64,000 nucleotides of DNA, taken from Winogradskyella schleiferi. Its GTDB lineage: Bacteria; Bacteroidota; Bacteroidia; Flavobacteriales; Flavobacteriaceae. The notes under the pieces were generated by a model, which saw only the letters and a list, made by a program, of their open reading frames with translations, had not been told where the DNA came from and did not search any database. Below are positions 8,165-18,400 of this stretch, piece after piece. The translations under genes and the position numbers were made by a program. The stretch is taken from assembly GCF_013394655.1 (NCBI RefSeq), contig NZ_CP053351.1, positions 434,001 through 498,000 on the forward strand, read 5' to 3'. The stretch's first letter is position 1, and every line of letters begins with the position of its first letter.

Positions 8165-9397
8165 ATGGAAAATGTAGCGTTAATTGAGTCATTTTCAGAA
8201 TTTAAAGACGACAAATTAATAGATAGAGTTACGCTAATGGCAATTCTTGAAGATGTATTACGAAATGCATTGAAGAAAAAATATGGCGATGACGATAATT
8301 TTGATATCATTATAAATCCAGATAAAGGCGATTTAGAAATCTGGAGAAACCGTATTGTTGTGGCGGATGGAGAGGTTGAAGAACCTAACCAAGAAATTGA
8401 ATTGTCTGAAGCTCAAAAAATAGAGCCAGATTTTGAAGTTGGCGAAGACGTTGCAGAAGAAGTGAAATTAATTGATTTGGGAAGACGTTCAATTTTAGCA
8501 TTGAGACAAAACTTAATCTCTAAAATTCACGAGCATGATAATACTAACATTTATAAGCACTTTAAAGAGCTTGAAGGTGAGATTTATACAGCTGAAGTTC
8601 ATCACATCCGTCACAGGGCAATTATTTTGCTAGACGACGATGGCAATGAAATTATCCTTCCAAAGGATCGACAAATTCCTTCAGATTTTTTCAGAAAAGG
8701 AGAAAATGTAAGAGGAATTATTGAAAGTGTGGAATTAAAAGGAAGTAAACCAGCAATTATAATGTCTAGAACCTCTCCTGTTTTTCTTGAGAAATTATTC
8801 GAACAAGAAATACCGGAAGTTTTCGATGGTTTAATTACCGTTAAAAAAGTAGTTCGTATTCCAGGTGAAAAGGCAAAAGTAGCAGTAGATTCTTATGATG
8901 ATAGAATCGACCCAGTTGGTGCCTGCGTTGGTATGAAAGGATCTAGAATTCACGGTATTGTTCGTGAGTTAGGGAATGAAAATATTGACGTTATCAACTA
9001 TACCAACAACATTCAGCTTTTTGTCACAAGAGCATTAAGTCCAGCAAGAGTAACGTCTTTAAAGTTAGATGAAGAAAACATGCGTGCTGAGGTGTTGTTA
9101 AAACCAGAAGAAGTGTCTAAAGCCATCGGTAGAGGTGGTCACAACATTCGTTTGGCGGGACAATTAACAGGTTATGAGATCGATGTGTTTAGGGAAGGTG
9201 CAGAAGAAGATGTAGAGTTAAAAGAATTCTCAGATGAGATTGAAGAATGGGTGATCTCTGAATTTAGCAAAGCAGGTCTAGATACCGCAAAGAGTATTTT
9301 GGAGCAAGATGTTAACGATTTAGTGAAGCGTACAGATTTAGAAGAAGAAACAATTTTAGATGTTATCAGAATTCTAAAAGAAGAATTTGAAGATTAA
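8165..9397 (+). CDS. nusA: Transcription termination/antitermination factor NusA
   Basis: NusA binds RNA polymerase and modulates pausing, termination and antitermination. The 410 residues contain the N-terminal polymerase-binding domain (about 1-125), an S1 domain (about 135-200, GEIYTAEVHHIRHRAIILLD), KH1 (around PVGACVGMKGSRIHGIVREL) and KH2 (IGRGGHNIRLAGQLTGYEID). A short C-terminal helical tail of about 60 residues replaces the two acidic repeats of E. coli NusA, as usual in Bacteroidota. NusA promotes hairpin-dependent termination, so it could feed back on the leader hairpin of its own operon (inference). Confidence 0.96.
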   Translation: MENVALIESFSEFKDDKLIDRVTLMAILEDVLRNALKKKYGDDDNFDIIINPDKGDLEIWRNRIVVADGEVEEPNQEIELSEAQKIEPDFEVGEDVAEEVKLIDLGRRSILALRQNLISKIHEHDNTNIYKHFKELEGEIYTAEVHHIRHRAIILLDDDGNEIILPKDRQIPSDFFRKGENVRGIIESVELKGSKPAIIMSRTSPVFLEKLFEQEIPEVFDGLITVKKVVRIPGEKAKVAVDSYDDRIDPVGACVGMKGSRIHGIVRELGNENIDVINYTNNIQLFVTRALSPARVTSLKLDEENMRAEVLLKPEEVSKAIGRGGHNIRLAGQLTGYEIDVFREGAEEDVELKEFSDEIEEWVISEFSKAGLDTAKSILEQDVNDLVKRTDLEEETILDVIRILKEEFED

Positions 9398-9410
9398 ATA
9401 TCAGTTTTAA

Positions 9411-9439
9411 TTTAAAATGAAAGTTTAGTTCATTTTAAA
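9411..9439 (+). other. AU-rich hairpin in the nusA-infB spacer
   Basis: TTTAAAATGAA (9411-9421) and TTCATTTTAAA (9429-9439) form a perfect 11-bp stem around a 7-base loop, starting 14 bases after the nusA stop. There is no T-run after it, so it is not an obvious terminator. It may be an RNA processing or stability element; low GC makes it weak. Confidence 0.45.
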
Positions 9440-9528
9440 GTGTAATTGGTATCAACCTAATTTTAGTTCGAAATAAGTTTTGATTTAAAATTAGTATATA
9501 ATATATTTAAGTATTTTACAGGCAATTT

Positions 9529-12297
9529 ATGGCTCAAACAAGATTAAATAAAGTATTAAGGGAATTAAATATTTCAATAGATCGTGCTGTGGATTTTTTA
9601 GAATCCAAAGGTGTCGAGATTGAGAAAAGCCCTAATACAAAAATTTCGCAAGAGGTTTATGACACGCTATCTGATGAATTTCAGACCGATGCAACGAAGC
9701 GTGAAAAAGCTCAGGAAGTTAGTGAAGCAAAACTTAAGGAAAAAGAGGAGCTTCGCGAACAGAGAGAACGCGAAATTGAAGAAAAGCAAAAGCAAAAGGC
9801 AGAAAGGGAATCTGTGGTTAAAGCTAAAGCTGAGTTAAGCGGCCCAAAACAAGTTGGTAAAATTGACTTAGACAAAAAAGCTAAAGCAGAAAAAGAGGAA
9901 GAGTCCAAAACTCCTGAGGTTAAGGAAACTCCAAAAGCTGAAAAGGCAGAAAAGAAAGAAGAGGCTAAGCCAAAAACTGAAGAAAAAGAAGTTTCTGAAA
10001 AAGCGGAAACCGAAAAGCAGGAGGAAGCTGATAAAACTGAAACAGCTAAAGCTGAAAAGCCAAAAGCGGACGAATCTAAAACGGTTGAGACTAGAAAAGA
10101 TAAGTTAGCCAAGGAAGATAAGGAGGGAGAACCAGCTGAAGAGACCTTAAAAACACAATACAAAAAACTGTCCGGACCAAAAGTAGCAGGAGAGAAGATA
10201 GATCTTTCTAAATTCAAGAAACCTAAAAAGAAAAAAGACGAGAAGTCAAGTTCAGATAACACCAACAAGCGTAAAAGACGTAGAATTAGTAAAGGTGGAA
10301 ATGATACAGCTGGAAAACCAAATTTTGATAAAAGACGAGGCGGTAAAGGACGTGGAGGAAATACAAGACCTAAAGTGGTTAAGGAAGAGCCTACTGAAGA
10401 AGATGTAAAGAAACAAATTAGAGAGACTCTTGAAAAATTACAGGGCAAATCCAGTAAAGGAAAAGGCGCTAAATATAGAAGAGACAAGAGAGATCAGCAC
10501 AGAGAACAATCTGAAATTGATCAAGAAATTGCAGCAGCAGAAAGCAAGACGCTTAAAGTTACAGAATTTGTAACGGTAAGTGAGGTTGCTACCATGATGG
10601 AAGTTGGCGTTACCCAAGTGATTTCAGCATGTATGTCTTTAGGAATGATGGTTACAATGAACCAGCGTTTGGACGCAGAAACATTGACTATTGTTGCTGA
10701 AGAATTTGGATACGACGTAGAATTTATCAAAGCGGATATCGAAGAATCAATTGATGTTGTTGAAGACGATCCTAAGGATTTAGAACCAAGAGCGCCAATT
10801 GTAACCGTAATGGGTCACGTTGATCACGGTAAAACGTCTTTATTGGATTACATACGTAAGGAGAATGTAATTGCAGGAGAATCTGGTGGTATCACACAGC
10901 ACATTGGTGCTTATGGTGTAGAGCTAGAGAATGGGCAAAAAATAGCATTTTTAGATACGCCAGGTCACGAGGCTTTTACAGCGATGCGTGCGCGTGGTGC
11001 CCAAGTTACGGATATCGCTATTATTGTTGTGGCAGCAGATGATGCTATAATGCCACAAACAAAAGAGGCGATTTCCCATGCCCAAGCAGCTGGAGTGCCA
11101 ATTGTTTTTGCAATCAATAAAATAGATAAGCCAGATGCAAATCCTGAAAAGGTAAAAGAGCAATTGGCACAGATGAATCTCTTGGTAGAAGATTGGGGCG
11201 GTAAAATTCAATCCCATGATATTTCTGCGAAAGTAGGAACAGGTGTTAAGGAATTACTAGAAAAAGTATTACTTGAAGCCGAATTGTTAGAGCTAAAAGC
11301 CAATCCTAATAAAGCCGCAAGCGGAACAGTCGTTGAAGCTTACTTGGATAAAGGTAGAGGTTACGTGTCAACTATTTTAGTACAAGCAGGTACTTTAAAA
11401 GTTGGTGATTATGTATTAGCCGGAAAAAATAGTGGTAAAGTTAAGGCCATGCAAGATGAACGAGGACATGATGTTGAAGAAGCAGGACCTGCAACTCCAG
11501 TATCTATTCTTGGATTGGATGGTGCACCACAAGCAGGTGACAAGTTTAATGTCTTTGCAGATGAGCGTGAAGCAAAACAAATAGCAACCAAACGTACACA
11601 ATTGCAACGTGAGCAATCCGTTAGAACGCAACGTCATATTACATTAGACGAAATAGGACGTCGTATCGCACTTGGAGATTTCCAAGAGTTGAATATTATC
11701 CTTAAAGGTGATGTGGATGGTTCTGTGGAAGCATTAACGGATTCTTTCCAAAAATTATCTACTGAAGAAATTCAAGTTAATATTATACATAAAGGCGTTG
11801 GTGCCATTACAGAAAGTGATGTATTGTTGGCTACAGCTTCAGATGCCATTATTGTCGGATTTAATGTACGACCTGTTGGAAATGCAAGAATGATTGCGGA
11901 CAAGGAAGAAATTGATATCAGAACTTACTCAATTATCTATGCAGCCATTAACGATCTTAAAGATGCCATGGAAGGTATGTTATCTCCTGAGGTTAAAGAA
12001 GAAGTTACTGGTACAGCTGAAATTAGAGAAATATTCAAAGTATCTAAAGTTGGAAACATTGCGGGTTGTATGGTTACCAATGGAAAAATCTTCAGAAATT
12101 CTAACATTAGGATTATTAGAGATGGCGTCGTTGTTCATACAGGTTCACTTGAAGCATTGAAACGATTTAAGGATGATGTAAGAGAAGTGGCAAAAGGCTA
12201 CGATTGTGGTATGCAGATCAAAAACTATAACGATATTGCCATAGGTGATGTTATAGAAGCATTCCAAGAGGTAGAGGTAAAGAAAAAGTTGAAATAA
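9529..12297 (+). CDS. infB: Translation initiation factor IF-2
   Basis: IF-2 is the GTPase that brings initiator tRNA to the 30S subunit. The 922 residues begin with an IF2_N helix-turn-helix domain (about 1-55), then a Lys/Glu/Ala-rich linker (about 60-320) with two LSGPK boxes and an Arg/Gly-rich segment, a second IF2_N-like block (about 340-400), and the G domain: GHVDHGKT at 429 (G1), DTPGHEAF at about 476 (G3), NKID at about 530 (G4). Domains 2, 3 and C follow to the end. The long charged linker explains the long antisense reading frames here. Third gene of the operon; followed by a strong terminator. Confidence 0.97.
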   Translation: MAQTRLNKVLRELNISIDRAVDFLESKGVEIEKSPNTKISQEVYDTLSDEFQTDATKREKAQEVSEAKLKEKEELREQREREIEEKQKQKAERESVVKAKAELSGPKQVGKIDLDKKAKAEKEEESKTPEVKETPKAEKAEKKEEAKPKTEEKEVSEKAETEKQEEADKTETAKAEKPKADESKTVETRKDKLAKEDKEGEPAEETLKTQYKKLSGPKVAGEKIDLSKFKKPKKKKDEKSSSDNTNKRKRRRISKGGNDTAGKPNFDKRRGGKGRGGNTRPKVVKEEPTEEDVKKQIRETLEKLQGKSSKGKGAKYRRDKRDQHREQSEIDQEIAAAESKTLKVTEFVTVSEVATMMEVGVTQVISACMSLGMMVTMNQRLDAETLTIVAEEFGYDVEFIKADIEESIDVVEDDPKDLEPRAPIVTVMGHVDHGKTSLLDYIRKENVIAGESGGITQHIGAYGVELENGQKIAFLDTPGHEAFTAMRARGAQVTDIAIIVVAADDAIMPQTKEAISHAQAAGVPIVFAINKIDKPDANPEKVKEQLAQMNLLVEDWGGKIQSHDISAKVGTGVKELLEKVLLEAELLELKANPNKAASGTVVEAYLDKGRGYVSTILVQAGTLKVGDYVLAGKNSGKVKAMQDERGHDVEEAGPATPVSILGLDGAPQAGDKFNVFADEREAKQIATKRTQLQREQSVRTQRHITLDEIGRRIALGDFQELNIILKGDVDGSVEALTDSFQKLSTEEIQVNIIHKGVGAITESDVLLATASDAIIVGFNVRPVGNARMIADKEEIDIRTYSIIYAAINDLKDAMEGMLSPEVKEEVTGTAEIREIFKVSKVGNIAGCMVTNGKIFRNSNIRIIRDGVVVHTGSLEALKRFKDDVREVAKGYDCGMQIKNYNDIAIGDVIEAFQEVEVKKKLK

Positions 12298-12313
12298 TAA
12301 CTTTAAATAATAG

Positions 12314-12342
12314 AAAAACGGCGACCATTGGTCGCCGTTTTT
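12314..12342 (+). terminator. Intrinsic terminator after infB
   Basis: AACGGCGACC (12317-12326) and GGTCGCCGTT (12330-12339) form a 10-bp GC-rich stem with loop ATT, flanked by an A-run and TTTTT. It ends the rimP-nusA-infB transcript. Confidence 0.92.
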
Positions 12343-12380
12343 GTTAGATTCTTATCTTAGCGCTTATATCAAAGCTTGCA

Positions 12381-13370
12381 ATGAAATATCTGTATTACAA
12401 ATCATCTAAAAAATTTGGTGAAGGTTTATTGGACCGTCGTTCTTGTTTAATGATATTATTGGCAGAGGCTAAATTGAGCAATAGAATTGCCATAATCCCT
12501 AAATTTCAATTGGGCTCACAACACAATAATGGAAAACCTATCGAGAGCTATTTAATTGAAGACTATATTAATATCGATAAACTAAATGTCCACTACATCT
12601 TAGAAGAAAATTTTTTAGACATAGAAAAGCGACTTGATTCTAATGCTATTTTGAATATTGAAGATAAGAAATTCAATTATAATACAAATGAAACGTTGGT
12701 TATTAGAAACTTGCAAAACGATAATTTCTGGAACTTAAAAAAAACGTACCAAGCGTTTAGTTTAGCCAAATTGTATCATGGCGTCGGCGTGAAATTCGTT
12801 ATTCCTCTAGTTACGGCACCTTCACAAATAAAACAACTTGGTGATAATATTTTGAATAGATTAGAAAAGCCCGTTATAGGTTTGCATCTTAGAAGAGGTG
12901 ATCGCTTAAATAAAAAATTAAATGCGAGTATGGATGAAACTATAATTGTAAATAAATTAAAAGATTTTAATTACAATTCAGTTTTTTATTGCTCTAATGA
13001 CCAAAATTACAGAATTGAAAATTCAAGGTTCTTTTCCAGTACATATTTTAGTGATTTATTAAAGGATATTAAAGACAATTATTTGCTGTTTGCAATAGAA
13101 ATGTATGTCGTGGATCATTGTGATATTTCGGTTAGAACCTTTAACGATTCCTCGCCATTTTATTATCTCGAAAACAAACAGAACAAAAACTATTCTATTT
13201 GTACTTACAGTATGCATGGATCCAATAATAGTTTTATGAAAATTCCAAAACAATTGGTTAAATGTAATTATGAGGATTACGATAAGAATAAAAGAAAATC
13301 TTTCGTGAAAAGCAGGCCGATTGTTCCACGATTTCTAATGGCGATAAAAAGAAAATTAAAGTTGCTCTAA
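12381..13370 (+). CDS. Fucosyltransferase-like protein (HxRRGD motif)
   Basis: The 329-residue protein has no signal peptide or membrane helix. The segment GLHLRRGDR (about 167-175) is the nucleotide-sugar-binding HxRRGD motif of the alpha-1,2/1,6- and O-fucosyltransferase superfamily. A later block, EMYVVDHCDISVRTFNDSSPF (about 235-255), resembles the second conserved region where acidic and serine residues contact GDP-fucose. The order of the two blocks and the spacing fit a GT-B fold. The family is supported by motifs only; donor and acceptor cannot be read. It sits between infB's terminator and a convergent SPOR gene, with no glycan cluster around it. Confidence 0.6.
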   Translation: MKYLYYKSSKKFGEGLLDRRSCLMILLAEAKLSNRIAIIPKFQLGSQHNNGKPIESYLIEDYINIDKLNVHYILEENFLDIEKRLDSNAILNIEDKKFNYNTNETLVIRNLQNDNFWNLKKTYQAFSLAKLYHGVGVKFVIPLVTAPSQIKQLGDNILNRLEKPVIGLHLRRGDRLNKKLNASMDETIIVNKLKDFNYNSVFYCSNDQNYRIENSRFFSSTYFSDLLKDIKDNYLLFAIEMYVVDHCDISVRTFNDSSPFYYLENKQNKNYSICTYSMHGSNNSFMKIPKQLVKCNYEDYDKNKRKSFVKSRPIVPRFLMAIKRKLKLL

Positions 13371-13374
13371 TCTA

Positions 13375-13758
13375 TTAGTCCTTATCAGTTTTAGGCTGAA
13401 AAATAATAGCATTCATGTATTGTTTCTTGATTTTTACACCAGCACGTTCAGCTTCCAATCTTGTTGCAAAATTGCCAACCCAAACTTTATAATTAGGCGT
13501 GTTCCATACAATTTCCACAGGCCATTGGTCATAGGAGTTTAAGAAATTGGATTTCTCCCGTTGTGCTTTATCGGGATCTACACTTTGATATACTTGGATT
13601 TTATATACCTTCGATGTTTTAATATCCTTTTTAAACTCTAATAATTTATCAATATCACTGTCTTGGCTAATATTAACTTCCCCTTGTTGTGCATGTAAAG
13701 CAGCCGTTAATAGAAAGCCTAAAATCACTAAACACAGGGATTTATATTTTAATTTCAT
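13375..13758 (-). CDS. Exported SPOR-domain protein
   Basis: The mature C-terminal half (YKIQVYQSVDPDKAQREKSNF...WVGNFATRLEAERAGVKIKKQY) has the beta-alpha-beta pattern of a SPOR domain, which binds denuded peptidoglycan glycan strands at division sites. The N-terminus MKLKYKSLCLVILGFLL ending in ALHAQ is a Sec signal. An upstream in-frame ATG at 13794 would add 12 residues, but it lies upstream of the predicted start of transcription (promoter 13777-13809), so the ATG at 13758 is preferred. It ends four bases from the convergent glycosyltransferase-like gene. Confidence 0.82.
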   Translation of the reverse strand: MKLKYKSLCLVILGFLLTAALHAQQGEVNISQDSDIDKLLEFKKDIKTSKVYKIQVYQSVDPDKAQREKSNFLNSYDQWPVEIVWNTPNYKVWVGNFATRLEAERAGVKIKKQYMNAIIFQPKTDKD

Positions 13759-13776
13759 AATATGAGTATTTACTGG

Positions 13777-13809
13777 CAAAGGTATAGTTTTCAATGAAAC
13801 ATGTGCAAA
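13777..13809 (-). promoter_or_regulatory. Promoter of the SPOR-domain gene
   Basis: On the minus strand TTTG (13806-13809) and TACCTTTG (13777-13784) are spaced by 21 bases, fitting the Bacteroidota consensus. Predicted initiation near 13770 gives a leader of about 12 bases to the ATG at 13758. Confidence 0.65.
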
Positions 13810-13968
13810 TATTTTTTGTGCACTTTTAAGTTGTAACCAATTGACTGCAAGTTCGCAATATAAAAGGAACGAATTTACACCTATAAAATTTCAAAAAGAC
13901 TTTATTTAGAATTGGTATAAATTATATATTAACAGTTCTCTAAGATTTTCAAAATCGACTTTAAATGT

Positions 13969-13976
13969 TACTTTTG
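13969..13976 (+). promoter_or_regulatory. -7 element of the act-cox operon
   Basis: TACTTTTG matches TAnnTTTG, about 80 bases before the preferred actA start. The -33 position is T-rich (TTTT) but has no exact TTTG. Confidence 0.5.
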
Positions 13977-14057
13977 CCAGAGTTTTTATAAACATCTTTT
14001 TTCACATTTTTAATGAAAAAATCGTACCAAAGTTTAGAAGATAATCCAACTTATAAT

Positions 14058-15344
14058 ATGAAACAGGTGATTTACTGTGGTTTAACCTCAAAGATATATA
14101 GTCTTTGTATTGTACTTTTACTTACGTTTTCAACTTCTCTTATAGCCCAAGAAGGTGATCCTGCAAATGGAAAATCACTTTATAATTCTAATTGTGCCGC
14201 TTGTCATAAGCTAGACAAGCCAATGACAGGTCCTGCATTACGTAATGTTGAGGCGAGATTGGCGGAAGAACAAGGTCTTGGTAGAGAGTGGTTAAATTCA
14301 TGGATTAGAAATAGTGCTTCATTGATTAAGTCTGGAGATTCTTACGCTGTTAAAATTTACAACGAGTACAACCAAACAGCGATGACGGCCTTCCCGCAGT
14401 TGAGTGATCAAGATATTTCTGATATTTTAGCTTATACAGCTGCTCCTGCTCCAGAGCCTGTTGTGGTTGAGAGCACTGGTGGTGGAGAGGCTGGTCAACA
14501 AGGAGGAGTTTCAAACAACTTAATCTTAGGTGCTTTAGCTTTATTGTTTGCTTTACTAGCAATGGCTTTAGTGTTAGTAAATAAAACACTTAATCGATTT
14601 GCAGATGCTAAGGGTATTGAGGTTCCTGCCGAAAATAAAAAAACACCATTATGGAAAGCGTTTGTTCAGAACCAGTTTTTGGTATTGGTTACGGCAATCG
14701 TCTTTTTATTGGCGAGTGGTTACTTTGTATATGGTTATTTTATGCAAGTTGGTGTAGATCAGGGTTACGAACCGGTTCAGCCAATTCATTATTCGCATAG
14801 AATTCATGCTGGTGATAATGGTATCGATTGTAAATATTGTCACTCTTCAGCAAGGGTGAGCAAGCATTCGGGCATTCCTTCATTAAATGTTTGTATGAAT
14901 TGTCATAAATCGATTTCAGAAGTGGCACCAGAGACTTTAGCGGAAGGTGAAGAATATGGTGTAGATTATAATGCTGAAATCCAAAAATTATACGATGCAG
15001 TAGGCTGGGATGGCACAGGTTATACAGGAGATCAAAAGCCTGTAAAATGGATTCGTATTCATAATTTGCCTGATTTTGCTTATTTCAATCACTCACAGCA
15101 TGTTTCTGTTGCAGGTATAGAATGTCAAACTTGTCATGGACCTGTTGAGGAAATGGAAATTATGTACCAACATGCGCCGTTAACTATGGGCTGGTGTATT
15201 AACTGTCACAGAGAGACGAATGTAAAAGTTCAAGACAACGAGTATTATACAAAAATTCACGAAGAACTATCCAAAAAGTATGGTGTTGATCAGTTAACTG
15301 CTGCACAAATGGGAGGTTTGGAATGTGGTAAATGCCACTATTAA
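14058..15344 (+). CDS. actA: Alternative complex III subunit ActA (multihaem cytochrome c)
   Basis: ActA is the haem-carrying periplasmic subunit of the quinol:cytochrome c oxidoreductase alternative complex III. Six CXXCH sites are present: one in an N-terminal mono-haem domain (CAACH, about residue 46) and five in the C-terminal domain (CKYCH, CMNCH, CQTCH, CINCH, CGKCH). Two membrane segments (about 152-176 and 205-230) separate the domains. A Sec signal (KIYSLCIVLLLTFSTSLIAQ) precedes the first. The frame is open from an ATG at 14013, but MKQVI at 14058 puts the signal peptide at the true start as in other ActA proteins. First gene of actABCDEF-coxBA. Confidence 0.93.
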   Translation: MKQVIYCGLTSKIYSLCIVLLLTFSTSLIAQEGDPANGKSLYNSNCAACHKLDKPMTGPALRNVEARLAEEQGLGREWLNSWIRNSASLIKSGDSYAVKIYNEYNQTAMTAFPQLSDQDISDILAYTAAPAPEPVVVESTGGGEAGQQGGVSNNLILGALALLFALLAMALVLVNKTLNRFADAKGIEVPAENKKTPLWKAFVQNQFLVLVTAIVFLLASGYFVYGYFMQVGVDQGYEPVQPIHYSHRIHAGDNGIDCKYCHSSARVSKHSGIPSLNVCMNCHKSISEVAPETLAEGEEYGVDYNAEIQKLYDAVGWDGTGYTGDQKPVKWIRIHNLPDFAYFNHSQHVSVAGIECQTCHGPVEEMEIMYQHAPLTMGWCINCHRETNVKVQDNEYYTKIHEELSKKYGVDQLTAAQMGGLECGKCHY

Positions 15345-15423
15345 AAATTAAAGAATTACGATTGATGAATTACGACGCAAAAACTAGTCGTAAATCTAAA
15401 ATCTAAAATCATAAATAAACACT

Positions 15424-18400
15424 ATGTCATCAAACAAGAAATACTGGAAAAGTGTTGAAGAGCTAAACGAAAAGAGCTCTATTGTTGAGGCGCTACAACA
15501 AAATGAATTTGTGGAAACAATTCCTACGGATGAATTTTTAGGAGATAAAGAAACTTTGGAATCTTCATCTACTACGCGTCGTGATTTCTTAAAATACGTT
15601 GGTTTCAGTACAGCGGCAGCTTCGCTAGCAGCTTGTGAAGGACCAGTGATTAAGTCAATTCCTTATATAAATCAACCAACGGAAATTATTCCTGGTGTAG
15701 CTAATTATTATGCAACGACGATTGCAGATGGTTACGATTTTGCTAGTGTTTTAGTAAAGACACGAGAAGGACGACCTATAAAAATTGAACATAATTCTGA
15801 TTCCAAAACAAGTGGAATGGCAAATGCCAGAGTTAATGCTTCAGTTTTAGGACTGTATGATAACCTCAGAGTGAAATCGCCGATGAAAGGGGATTCAAAA
15901 ATCTCTTGGGAGACGTTCATGTCTGAAACAACTTCAAAATTAAATGGCCTTAATGGTAAAGCGATTGTATTGTTAACACATTCAATGCCGAGTCCATCTA
16001 CAAATAAATTAATTGCAGATTTCAAATCGAAATTCGGAAATGTAAGTCATGTGGCTTATGATGCCGTTTCAGAATCTGCAACATTAGATGCTTACCAAGC
16101 CAAGTACGGAACAAGAGGAATGGCTAATTACGATTTCTCTAAAGCAAAAACCATTGTTTCTATTGGAGCTGATTTTCTAGGGGATTGGCAAGGGGGTAAT
16201 TTTTCTGGAGGTTATGCTAAAAATCGTATTCCAGAAAATGGTCAAATGTCCAGACATATTCAGTTTGAATCCAATATGTCTTTGACTGGTGCAAATGCAG
16301 ACAAACGTGTGCCATTAACACCAAGTGAACAAAAATTAGCTTTAGCTAAATTATATAGTGCAGTAACTGGAAATTCTTCAGGAGGAGCAAATCTTCCAGA
16401 AGGCATTGATGCAGCAATCAAATCCGCAGCAAAAGAATTGAGTTTAGCTGGAAGTAACGCGGTGGTTGTTACAGGTATTCAAGATGTGAATGCACAGACA
16501 ACAGTTTTAGAAATCAATAGCTTTTTAAGAAGTAAGGCTTTTGATCCGAGTACTACCATAAAAACTAGACAAGGAAGCGATAAAGCTGTGATGCAGTTAG
16601 TTGCTGATATGAAAGCTGGAAAAGTTGGTGCCATTATCATGAATGGTGTGAATCCAATGTACACACTTCCAAATGCTTCGGACTTTAAAGAAGGTTTGGC
16701 TAAAACAGAATTATCAGTTGCGTTTTCGATGAAACAAGACGAAACGGCAACAGATTGTCAATATATTGCTGCGACACCTCATAACTTAGAATCTTGGGGA
16801 GATTTCGAATTCAAGTCGGGTCATTATTCAATGATGCAACCTACAATTCGCCCATTGTTTGATACAAAACAGTTTCAAGAAGTATTGATGGGCTGGACGG
16901 GAGCGACAGGTTCTTATAGAGATTATTTAAAATCAGTTTGGACAGAAAGTGTATTAAATGGGTCTTCATTTAATAAAGCCGTTCAAGATGGTGTTTTTGT
17001 AGCAGGTTCAGCAGGAAATAGTTCAAATGGCTCATCGACAACAGTTGAAACTTCTTCATCTGAATTAAACGATAAAAAAGATAGAACGTTCTTAGGTGGC
17101 GTTATTCATGATGTTGCCGTAGGTGTTGGAATCAAAGACGAAGATAAAGACGAGTACACAACCACGACATCATCAACTACAGTTAATAATACGAGTGGTA
17201 ATACAGATGTTGCTTCGGTATTAACAGGTGGTGCTGCAGCTAGAGCTTTGGCTAAAACAGCATCAGCAAATGGCATGGAATTATCACTTTATACCAAGAC
17301 AGGTATGGGAGATGGTCAGCAAGCCAATAACCCATGGTTACAAGAATTTCCAGATCCTATTACTAGAACAACTTGGGATAACTATTTAACGATTTCTAAA
17401 GCAGATGCTGAAAGATTAAAGTTAGAAAACTGGCATGAAGCCAATGGTGGTTTGAATAGTAGCTATGCTAAAGTTTCAGTGAATGGAGCGGAACCGATAA
17501 CCGTTCCTGTAATTATTCAGCCAGGACAAGCAAAAGGTTCTGCAGGTTTAGCATTTGGTTTTGGAAGAACGTCTAAAGCCTTAAAAGCCGAAATGAAAAC
17601 GGGAGTTAACGCTTATCCATTATACCAAAATTTCAATCCTGTACAAAATATAACTATTGAAAAAGCTCTTGGCGAGCATGAATTTGCTTGTGTACAGTTG
17701 CACAATACCTTAATGGGTCGTGGAGACATCATTAAAGAAACAAGCTTAGAGATATTCAATACCTATAAATATAACGACCATAAACATGGTTGGAATAAAA
17801 CACCTCAAGTATCCTTAAATCATATAGAAACGCCTGTAACATCTCCAGATGTAGATTTATGGGATGAGTTTGACCGTTCAGTTGGTCATCACTTTAATTT
17901 ATCAATTGATTTAAATGCTTGTACAGGTTGTGGCGCATGTGTTATTGCATGTCACGCAGAAAATAATGTACCTGTTGTTGGTAAAACGGAGATGAGACGT
18001 AGTAGGGATATGCACTGGTTGCGTATTGATAGATACTATTCTTCAGAGGATTCATTTGAAGGTGATAACGAAAAGAAAGAAAATATTTCTGGTTTAGGTA
18101 GCTCATTGAGTGAGTTTGGTGAGATGGAACATCCTGCTGATAATCCTCAAGTAGCATTTCAACCTGTAATGTGTCAGCATTGTAATCATGCGCCTTGTGA
18201 AACAGTTTGTCCTGTAGCTGCAACAGCTCATGGTCGTCAAGGTCAAAACCACATGGCATATAACCGTTGTGTAGGTACAAGATATTGTGCCAACAACTGT
18301 CCTTATAAAGTACGTCGTTTCAACTGGTTCTTATACAATAAGAATGATGAGTTCGATTACTATATGAATGACGATTTAGGACGTATGGTATTGAATCCAG

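Noticed and set aside
9711-10487. Long minus-strand frame opposite infB (258 codons)
   Set aside because: It is the antisense of the Lys/Glu/Ala-rich IF-2 linker, giving Ser/Leu/Phe-rich text without a start context or domain.
13759-13794. Upstream ATG for the SPOR gene
   Set aside because: It lies at or before the predicted start of transcription and would place 12 polar residues before the signal peptide.
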